Shown one piece after another: positions 47,207-58,729 of a stretch of DNA of 64,000 nt. The DNA comes from Turbatrix aceti. Taxonomy: Eukaryota; Nematoda; Chromadorea; Rhabditida; Panagrolaimidae. Every line of letters begins with the position of its first letter. Position 1 is the first letter of the stretch. The stretch is from positions 9,200,718-9,264,717 of the forward strand of contig OZ017768.1 of the NCBI GenBank assembly GCA_963969345.1, in the 5' to 3' direction. Position numbers and translations under genes: made by a program. Below the pieces are notes generated by a model. That model ran no database searches and was not told the DNA's origin. It saw only the letters and a program-made list of their open reading frames with translations.

Positions 47207-48048
47207 TGTTCAAAAAAAGATCCTGAAGCCAACTATAGATATTTTTGCTTACGGTCACTTGGATAAGATCAGGCATGTCCCAAAGATTGTTTTAAGCCAC
47301 TCCCGCTTTTTGTCAGATTATTTTGCGTTATGCTACAGGCATTTTAAAATATGAAACTTCGAAGTGCCGTAACTCAGCTGAATATTCTGAAATTTTTAAA
47401 CACGATCGGTTGTTTTCTTCCTTAGGTCAGTAAGAATCAGTAAGCACAGCGGATTGCATAACCTTTAGATCAAACTCCTGAAATGATAAAAAATAGGGTA
47501 TCAGCTTGAAAATGCGCACGCGTTTTGAGACATTGGTGCACGAAATTTGTTAGGATACTCCTACAATGACTTATTACTACATATAATTACCAAAAACAAC
47601 CAAAAAAACTAATAAAAAGGAAAGAAAACTTGAAAAGGATTCTTTTCGGAAGCTGACCTGGGATTAAAATTTGTTCGCTGCGGGAGCACTGAAAGGGACG
47701 CCTTTCTTTCTTTCTGCAAAATTTTCTCTTGGTTTTTCACAACGCGTGCGCATTTTACCTATTTTTGATCATTCCAGGAGTTTGATCTAAAGGTTGTGCA
47801 ATCCGCTGTGCTTATTGATTCTTACTGACCTAAGGAAGAAAACAACCGATCGTCTTTAAAAATTTCAGAATATTCAGCTGAGTTACAGCGCTTGAAAGTT
47901 TTAAGTTTTAAAACGCCTGCAGCATTACGCAAAATAATCTGATAAAGAGCGGGAGTGGCTTAAAACAATCTTTGGGACATACCTGATCTTACCCAAGAAA
48001 CCGTAAGCAAAAATATCTATAGTTGGCTTCAGGATCTTTTTTTGAACA
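47207..48048. mobile_element. Foldback (long inverted repeat) element
   Basis: Arms of about 300 bp (47207 to about 47525, and about 47741 to 48048) are imperfect reverse complements, beginning tgttcaaaaaaagatcctga and ending in its complement. The loop is about 215 bp. Divergence and small indels between the arms make it older than the 772-bp palindrome in the OATP intron. No target duplication seen and no coding capacity. Confidence 0.75.
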
Positions 48049-50392
48049 TGACTCAGTCAAAAAAAATGCGTGCGCGCACCAAAGAAACAAAACAAGGGGG
48101 AGGCACATGCTGTGCTGTTGTACGTTGCAAAAAAAGGGAGGGAAAAAGGAATCCATCAAGGCTATGTTGAAATTGTTTAAAAAGTTCACGGTCAGCGTTA
48201 ATGCGATTTTTTTTTGAAAAAATGTCCGCTGATCGTAAAATATTGTAAAAATGCATTTAAAAAATAACTGGTCCATGCAAAAATAAATATACATTGTTGC
48301 ACAAAATTCAGAAAATAACTATTTATTATAAAAGAAATTACGTATAGCCAATTTAAAAAAAATTAAAAAACCAGAAATACGGGACACGCATGTTTTACAC
48401 CGTGACAAATCACAAAACGTTCAATCGTGTTGTTCTTCGACGCACGTCTTCTTCCGCGAACGAACGAACTTCCGACGACGTCTTCAATCACAGCTGTCAG
48501 TCTCGGCTCGAGTCAACCAGGATCGTTTGTTGTGATCATTCATGTCACGTCACAGGTGAGCGTATGGATCGTTCGGTGACAAGAAAACACGCAATAATTC
48601 ATTTTTTAACTGTCAGGTTAACCAAAAAAAAACGTTTTTCGACTGTGGGATTATTACAATTTTTTTGTTGAAAACTGAACTAATACAAAAACGACATGAT
48701 AGAAAAAAATACACTTCATGTAAGTTAAAAACGTTGAAAAGAATGTTTTCAAATGATTTTTGCTACTATAAATATATAAATATTGACAATTTATGTTTTA
48801 CGTGAAATTTATAAAAAACGAAAATACAAATGATATGAAATTTAAACAAATGCTAACTGAGTATGACAAGGACCACTCCTAAAAAAAACTTTTGCATTCA
48901 GCGACAGGTGCATGACTCCCCCCAAAATCTCGTTAACGCACTGCTGCCAGATTGCATGCATGCAGGTGCGCGCGGAAAAAGTTGTACATGAACAAAAAAT
49001 AAATTACATTAGTTGCGGTCGGTAAAGTGCTCGAAACACACCAACTTGGAAGAGAGGGTGTGAGCGTTCACCTGCTCACCTGCCCGTCGGGCAAGTCGTG
49101 TTGCATGCTTTTTGAATGGTTTTTGCCGTAAATAACTGTGATTAAGGAAAAAAATAATATTTTTCCATTTTTTATTTTTTAAAAACTCAATCAGATCAGC
49201 AACAGGTGTTTTTAAAATTTACCTTGAACACAGAAAAAAATAGCAAACTAGAAATTGAACCAACAACACAGAAAACAGTGAAAACAGCCCGCGCAAAGAA
49301 CCATTTTTTTTTCCGGCAGACAACCAAGCAACTGCAACAGCGTGTTTGGTCACTCCTTCTCCCCTTCCTCGGCTGCTACCGCCACCAGCAGAACTGGTAT
49401 AATAGTTTTCTTCGTCGCCGTCGCCACCGTCGTCTTCGGGGTGCTTTCGCTGACCTCGACCGTGTCAGAAAGCAAGCAAGCGCTTTCATGACACTCGTTA
49501 ATGGCGTTGTCATGCTTTTACAACCCCCACGCGCGTCAATGCGATGTGAGCGATGTTCGTCTTGATTTGGTTTATTCTGCGGAACAATAAAAAAAAATTT
49601 GGTATCATAAAAAAAATTCGAAAAATTATGTACGTACATTTTTTTTACCAAAATTGTGGAAACTAAGCAAAATGGAAAAAAAACGAAAAAAAACATTCCC
49701 GCCCAGATGTGAGTAATGTGGTGCCAAACAACGAGTAAAACCGATATAGCCAAGGACAAAACTCCAAAAGACATCTGTTTTGGCAGGCAATTGGGGGAGG
49801 GAGGAAAAGGGACGGCTGGAAAAAGTGACGCCCTGTTCGCATGTCGCGGGATGAGACTTGCGAACTGTGATTTATGGTTCACAGCATGGAGGGAAAGTCA
49901 ACGTGGGATAGACACTGTACATTTTGCTGGTACAAAATTTATTTCTGATGCCAAACCAAGAGTCTGAATTGCCAAATTCTTTACAACTGGTTGCCTTTTT
50001 TGTAGGTATGACATAATACAATCAAATTTTACTTAAAAATTTTTAGCCATTATCAAAGTGGTCGTAAAAAACGCCTGACTGAACAAAAAAGACTGCACAG
50101 CGTCGCAGTTTGTCTCAAATCTGATAACAAACAACATGACCCTTAAACGGAAGGCAAAAGTTCACAGCGAGACTAAAGATCTTGTCTCACGTGAATTTGG
50201 GCTCAAAACTTTGCAACAGTCGTTCATATATTTATTTAATTTCACTGCACATTTTGCTTAAGCCAGCAAAATTTCTTAGAAATCTCTGATGCTATTATGG
50301 CAATGCTCAGTCAGGAGATCAGACAGTTTTATAGAAAATGGCAAACTTTTATGAAACCTTGTTTTTTTCGTTCTTGAAAAACGTAAAAAAAA
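48049..50392. other. Gene-poor AT-rich region with one possible exon
   Basis: Plus strand 49319-49491 follows a strong acceptor (polypyrimidine then ggcag). It reads an ectodomain-like stretch, a hydrophobic segment (IIVFFVAVATVVFGVLSL) and a short tail to a TGA. The hydrophobic part is coded by a GTCGCC-type simple repeat, so it may be accidental. No upstream exon found. Nothing else supported. Confidence 0.3.
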
Positions 50393-50479
50393 TTCTTACC
50401 TGCATGAGCGATGCTATCAGGATCCCACAAAAAACTGTCAAGTGTGGGATCCTAATGGCATTGGTCCTGCAGGTAAGAA
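50393..50479 (+). ncRNA. pre-miRNA-like hairpin (candidate)
   Basis: Arms 50393-50429 and 50443-50479 (37 nt each) pair in constant register with no bulge. Of 37 positions only three are mismatched and two are G-U on the plus-strand transcript; the loop is 13 nt. At 87 nt, with scattered central mismatches, it has the size and form of a microRNA precursor. The strand is uncertain, and expression and conservation are unknown. The duplex ends in GGTAAGAA/TTCTTACC, so it also mimics facing splice donors. Confidence 0.45.
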
Positions 50480-51674
50480 ACCATGTGACAAAAACTGTAG
50501 TAATGTTTGTAATGTACGTACAGGTGGGCAGCTTTGTCACCTTCCCGCCAAGATAACAAAACGCGGAACAGCAATGTGTAAATATTTTTAAATCCTAAAT
50601 CCCAGCCAAATCTCCTTATCGCGGTTGAGCGGTCGCGTACAATGCCACTGCTTCCCCTAGCTGCTGGGATACACACACCAAGCTCGCTAGGCCAAACCAT
50701 CGCCCCAGGAAACGAACCGTGGGAAATCACAGGCTGTGCTGACATGCATGCACCCCTCTTCCTGTCGGGTCCTAGCCACAGAAAGTGTTCCGGCGTCCTG
50801 TGGTGGTGGTGCTGTTCGGGGTGTTTTGATTAAACTGTATCGCTGACAAGATTTTTATATATTTTAGGGGGGGGGGGGTAGTACACTGTTGCGGTGAACA
50901 CTATAGTTTGTTTGCTAAAAATATGTTTGTAAAAGAAAACTGTTTACTGGTCCAAAACGGTCTTACAGAACGGTACTCACTTCACCCATCCCAAGGGCAA
51001 GGGCGAGGGCAACCAGTGTGAAAGTTCGCCCCCCCCCCTCTTCCACACAAAAGAAAGTACCCGGTAATTCAAATCCTCCTGGAGTGGGATGAGCCGAGGG
51101 GATGAGTGCCCCCATCTTCGGTCGTCCCGGCCGCCCGGTCGGTCCCGAACTTGGGGTGCTAACATGCTAACAAATTCTGACCACTCGGCAGATGCAGCAG
51201 TTATTATTATTATCTGCTTTTTGCCGGATTGAAAGTTGCAATAACTTGCAACTTGCAAGAATACTTAAAATCGCCGGTGGTGGTCAGGGTGTGGTGGTCA
51301 GAACAAAGACTGAAAACAACACCCCTGCATGCCTGCAGCGACAAAAAAGATGCCAGCGCGTGGTCAGTCAGGCGACTGACCGCCTGCTTCCCTTGGTCGG
51401 ATGAATGAGCATAGAAAAGCCAGGGCCATGGAGAAAGTGCAAAAACGGATATCCTAATGTGCCGAAATTTTCGGCGCCCCCACCACCACGCAACCAGGCA
51501 CAAAAAGACCGAAATTTTTTAGTCTCTGGAAAACGATACGGAGTTTGAAAAAAAGCGTAATTCCCTTCAAGGAGGCTAAAAAAAAGTTGCGCCAAGGGCA
51601 CTTGAATTCAATTGTTTGACGTCAAAAATGTCAACAAAACACAAAGTTGGTAAATACCAGAAAAAAACTGCATG
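50480..51674. other. Gene-poor region
   Basis: Contains a run of G at about 50869-50878 and a run of C at about 51031-51039. Minus-strand frames at 50452-50745 (97 codons from an ATG) and 50977-51258 have ordinary composition but no domain, splice or start support. I leave them unannotated. Confidence 0.35.
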
Positions 51675-51682
51675 CCTTCACC

Positions 51683-52173
51683 CAGGGTTCTCAACGGGCC
51701 TGTTTTTTTTCGGCCCGGGCCGGGCCGGGCTTGCAAAATTGAGGCCCGTCTTAATAGTACCTAGTTTTGTAAATAAATTTTATCGTCGAAAAACCGTTAA
51801 AAAACAACAACAAACCCGAAGGTGGCAGAAGCACTTCCTCATCGTTGCACAGATTCATTTTCCGCTCAATTACTAGTGCTCTTATGAACTGACGACAAAA
51901 TTACGGTACCCGCCATTTACCTTTTGCTTCCAGATTAGCCCAAAGGAACGGTGCCAGGTCCGCATTCTGCGTGCATTTCTTTGCATTCTTCGCGGTTTTT
52001 ACTTTTTCATAAAATTTTTCATAAATTTTGCGTAAAATATGCATTTTTTAAATTATTTTCCGGCCCGTTTTGGCCCGGGCCGGCCAACAAAACCAATCGG
52101 CCCGGCCCGGGCCGTGGAAAATACCGGCCCGGCCCGGGCCAGCCCGGGCCGACCCGGCCCGTTGAGAACCCTG
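51683..52173. mobile_element. hAT-like MITE with GGCCCGGG-rich ends, 491 bp
   Basis: Terminal inverted repeats begin CAGGGTTCTCAACGGGCC and are followed by arrays of GGCCCGGGCC. The element is flanked by the perfect 8-bp duplication CCTTCACC (51675-51682 and 52174-52181), which fits the hAT superfamily. The inside is AT-rich with no transposase. A fragment with the same GGGCC/GGCCGGGCCGGCCC style lies at about 31464-31494, inside the large element in the OATP intron. This copy sits 140 bp upstream of the trypsin start and could carry promoter elements. Confidence 0.9.
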
Positions 52174-52319
52174 CCTTCACCAAAAAAATTTATAAAACGA
52201 TGCGATGATATAAAAATTTTCTTCTCGAGAGTGCCAAAAATCGGTCGGGCAAAAACGCTTTTCACTGTTTTTGCCGACCGTCGTTTGTCTGATTGACCCG
52301 ACCCGTCCCACCTGACCGC

Positions 52320-53743
52320 ATGTCCAACTTCATTTTGCTACCGCTCTTGGTGGCAGCACTCTCGTCATCCTTCATGGTCGCTTCTGGAAAAATTTCTGAT
52401 ATTGTCTGTGGCAAGTCTCCGAACAATGTCACGAATGACAACATTTTTGTGAGGTTTTTTAGTCTTAAAAAGTATAATATATAAAAATAACTGGGCATAT
52501 CTGCTATGATTTGCAGGACGCAACAAGAAGAATCGTCGGTGGCTCAGACAGCATCCCAAATTCCTGGCCATGGATGGTGGAGATCATCTTCGGGATAAAA
52601 CATCACTGCGGAGGTGCCCTGATTGCGCCGGATATCGTGCTGACAGCTGCGCACTGCTTCAAGGGACGCACGACGTCTACGGGATTTTCTGTCATCGCGG
52701 GAGGACATTACGCGGGTCGTGGATATCGGTATGGCATCAAAACCATCGTCATACACCCATTGTACAGCAAACTCAAGGGCGCACCTTTTGACTTTGCTGT
52801 CTTGCAGTGAGTTTTCTGTATATAACTGAGTTATGGTTGAAAAAGTTTCACAAAATTAACTAAAAAGATAATTTTTGAACAAAAACGGGCGAAAAACCCA
52901 CAAAAAACCGATGTTCGTAGTTTGGAAGTGAAATAGGAACGTTACTCGGTTATGGGGTTACTGTATATTTGTCGGTGTGACATAAATCGTAAAAGTATCG
53001 TTATTTTACAGTTTTTTGGTAATTTTAATGTTTTGCGATTTTCAGTTCTGTTTTATTGTTGCGCAATATCGGATAGATTATGAGATTGTTCACCAGATTA
53101 GAGAAAAAATAAAAATTTTTGAACAAAAGCGAATAAAAACGGCTAAAAAAGCGATGTTCCCAGTTTTGAAGCGAAAAAGAACGTTACTAAATTACTGGAT
53201 TACTGTATGTTTGTCGATGTGAGACAAAACGTAAGAATATCGTCTTTTTACACTTTTTTTGGTCGTTTTGAGTCATTTTTCAACGCTTTTTTTACATTTT
53301 TTTTCCATTTAAGGCTAACATCTAAAGTCCGCGTCAACACATCCAACCCCATCTGCCTGCCAACCCTTCCCCCGGTGCCCGGAATGATCTGCATCGTAGC
53401 TGGCTGGGGTCGTATAAAGCAATTTGGTGACCATCCCTTGACCCTGCAGCACGCCTACGTTCCCATCATTCCGACATGGGTGTGCAACGATGTTCAGCAC
53501 TACTCGGGTCGGATGAATGCCATTTCGAGCTTCTGTGCCGGCTACTCCCAGGGTGGTATCGATTCGTGTCAAGGCGATTCCGGAGGGCCTCTGTTCTGCT
53601 ACAATGACCTGACAAAGTCCTGGGAAGTGCAGGGCCTGGTGTCATGGGGCATCGGATGCGCACAACCCGGGTATCCCGGTGTCTACGCCAATGTTTACGC
53701 TGCTTTTCCGTGGATTAAGATGACGATGGATCAGTTTACGTGA
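52320..53743 (+). CDS. Secreted trypsin-like serine protease (S1A family)
   Basis: Three exons (52320-52448, 52517-52806, 53314-53743) join to 282 aa. It begins MSNFILLPLLVAALSSSFMV, a signal peptide, followed by a short propeptide. Activation would be at ATRR|IVGG. The catalytic triad is complete: His in LTAAHC (about residue 88), Asp in FDFAVLQ (about 134) and Ser in GDSGGP (about 228). Asp six residues before the Ser (IDSCQGDSGGP) and the glycines in SWGIGC and YPGVY predict trypsin specificity, cutting after Lys or Arg. Length and cysteines fit a single-domain zymogen without regulatory modules. Intron 2 (507 nt) contains an imperfect internal direct duplication. The gene lies between a hAT-like MITE and a lipase gene on the same strand. 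Confidence 0.93.
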
Positions 53744-54132
53744 TTTTTGGGCGGGTTTTGGCTTCGTTTTTTTTTGTTTTTCTAACGTGACACGGGTGCA
53801 CGAGTGAACAAACGTAACACAGTTTTAATTTTATCCTATACATCAGTTTTCTTGTCAAATTAAAATTCTTTCATTTTGGAATATATTTTTTCTTCGAATC
53901 AAATAAATGTGTTCTTAAAATTCATTTTTGTATTTTTTTTGGGTCCTGGAAATGTTATTAGTGTGCCCTATAATTTTTCAAACGCAAAAGGTGACCCTAC
54001 ACGATCGCGATGGATGTTGCGTAGTAATCAGGTCAATGTCCTGTCATTCGTGGGCTGCGCCCTTGACTTTCGTTTCCCGTTTGCCCCCATCCTGTTGTTG
54101 TGTCATATGTACCTCGTAGATCGATAGCGAGA
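53744..54132. other. Intergenic between trypsin and lipase
   Basis: A short AT-rich spacer of about 390 bp, probably holding the trypsin 3' UTR and the lipase promoter. No other feature seen. Confidence 0.5.
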
Positions 54133-55309
54133 ATGTTCGTCAGATTATCGACACCCTGTTTTTTCTTGTTACCCTTACTTTTCGCCGTCAGCGATGCCGG
54201 CATGGTTTCTGTATGCGGGGATATGAAAGACTGTGCTTCGTGCACAGATTCTTACATTCACTTTTTTTCCTTCAAGGAATTCTGCAGGTTTGTTTTTGAT
54301 CCAGCATCTGAAATTTTATGGGAAGTCTTCCAGATGGTGTGTCCCGACACGAAAATGCGGCCTCGCAGTTAGCTGCCCTCCGGGCCAAGCCACAGCCCAG
54401 CGAGACTCTTTCAAATGCCCCGTTTCTGCGCCAAACGTAAAAGGTCACCGTTACACTGACCAACTTGGCAGGAGTCTGTACTCCCTGGCGATCGCTTCCA
54501 AAGCCGACGACCCCGTTCCCTGCCTCAAAAACAGCCGACCTGACGTCACTTTGATTGAAAGGTACGAAGTAGAATGCGATCAATCCGGAGGCACGTGCGC
54601 CGGCATGCTCGCCGTGTCGAACGATGCCAAGGCGATCTACGTCGTCTACCGAGGCTCCACCTTCGACAAACAACTTTTCCGAGAATTTGTCCAAGGCATT
54701 GGCGCTCAACTCGGAGCCTGGGAGAAATTTGTCAATGGCACCGGAGTGATGACCTATTTCCACGGTGGATTCAAGAGTCTCTTTTTGGATGGCGGAATGC
54801 GGGACAAACTTATCGAACTGCTGAAGAAGCATGAGGGATACAGAATCTGGGTGACCGGTCACTCGCTTGGCGGCAGTCTGGCTAGCATGACTGCTTTGTA
54901 CATTACAACAATGGATGACGTTAACCCGGACCGAGTCCGGTTAATCACCTTCGGCGAGCCCCGAACTGGCAATTATCTCTTCGCAAAGACCATTGAAGAA
55001 ACTCTGAAGTTCAGATTCCGAGTTGTCAACCGGAATGACATGGTGACGAATATACCTGCACCTCTCGACCCGGATAATGTGTTCCTGTCTGTTGCGGATT
55101 CAAAAAGGCAACCTCACTATTACCGTTTTTTGATTCACTACGAAAATGGCATGTCGAGGAAGGCTGCCTTCAAGACCTGCGAACTCGCCGAAGACGCCCA
55201 CTGCAGGAATCTAGCTGCAGCTATCGACATGAACGACCACGTCACCTACTTCGGAATTAAAGCCGACGACTACCTGAAGTCCGAATGCAAGCGAGAATTG
55301 TTGCTTTGA
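54133..55309 (+). CDS. Secreted class-3 (fungal-type) lipase with Cys-rich N-terminus
   Basis: Two exons, 54133-54287 and 54334-55309, with a 46-nt GT-AG intron and matching phase; 376 aa. A signal peptide (STPCFFLLPLLFAVSDA) is followed by a compact Cys-rich segment (CGDMKDCASCTDS, then FCRWCVPTRKCG and SCP) resembling a PSI-type module. The lipase_3 fold follows: AIYVVYRGS oxyanion strand, nucleophile elbow GHSLGGS (Ser about residue 229), Asp in NRNDMVTNIP (about 287) and His in MNDHVTYFG (about 354). It probably hydrolyses triglyceride or phospholipid esters outside the cell. The first ATG in frame is used. The gene is on the same strand as the trypsin and converges on the tubulin gene, with about 220 bp between stop codons. 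Confidence 0.92.
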
Positions 55310-55526
55310 CTTTGACACAAAAAAACAAACGCGGTTCTAAACTTTTATCCGTCCAAGAAATATTCAATGATCGCAGGGTGTGTCCAGGTGAGGGGGAAAA
55401 GGAAGGTGCTAGAGTGTCAACGTTGTCGGCGCATTATTTTTTTGTCAAGCTAGAAGCGGCAATGGTCCAGGTCCAGGATTATCGTCAATATCGCGGCAGC
55501 TGTGGTAGAGGAATGTGAGCATCGGC

Positions 55527-58091
<2,565 letters not shown>

Positions 58092-58235
58092 ATGAACTTA
58101 CGGAGAAATGTATTTATACGAAGAAGGTGGCCCATTGTGATTTTTTCCTGGTTCATCTTCCTACCAGAAATCAACGGTTTCAGGCCCGGTAATGGGCCTC
58201 ATCAATTAAACAATTATCGGAGAACTTCGTCTTAA
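58092..58235 (+). CDS. Possible 47-aa secreted peptide precursor
   Basis: ATG to TAA without introns. A basic start (MNLRRNVFIRRR) is followed by a hydrophobic stretch (WPIVIFSWFIFLPEING) and a short hydrophilic, Pro/Gly/Asn/Arg-containing remainder (FRPGNGPHQLNNYRRTSS). This layout suits a small secreted peptide, with an Arg-Arg near the end. The frame extends upstream to 57969 with another ATG. It could also be chance, or part of the 5' leader of the downstream cathepsin gene. No family recognised. Confidence 0.3.
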   Translation: MNLRRNVFIRRRWPIVIFSWFIFLPEINGFRPGNGPHQLNNYRRTSS

Positions 58236-58729
58236 TTTTTTTCGGTGTTGACGATTCCCACGTTTGTTGCTTGTTTTCTACTATTTTTTCAACGCAACGA
58301 GAATAGGTTCCGGTTTGTTTTTTAATTTTTTAACAAATAAAAATTTATTCATTTGAAAACGTGCTAAAATGAATTTTGTTTTTATGGAAACATGTTTAAT
58401 TTTTGACCCGGATTATGTTAAAATTGCTGAGCTGGGAAATCAGTTCACAAAAACGGACTGGACCATTGACTCGACTTTATCGTTTATCAGGACTTCCCAG
58501 ACACTCTCATGTCTGTGAGCCTGCAACCCCCCTAACAATATTCATATTGGTTTTCGGTCAATGTCCCGCTATCCTGGGGTTCTTATCAGTTCCATCCATG
58601 CAAGAAGCCTTCAAAAGCAAAATTGTTTCTACCTACCCAAGAAAAAGGACAAGAAAATAATATTTTTCTTCTTCTTTTTTTGCGAGTTGTTGAATTCATT
58701 TTTGTCTCTGTTATTTTTAGGTAACAGAC

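Noticed and set aside
50452..50745. 97-aa minus-strand ORF with an ATG
   Set aside because: It overlaps the hairpin candidate and has no domain, signal peptide or splice support.
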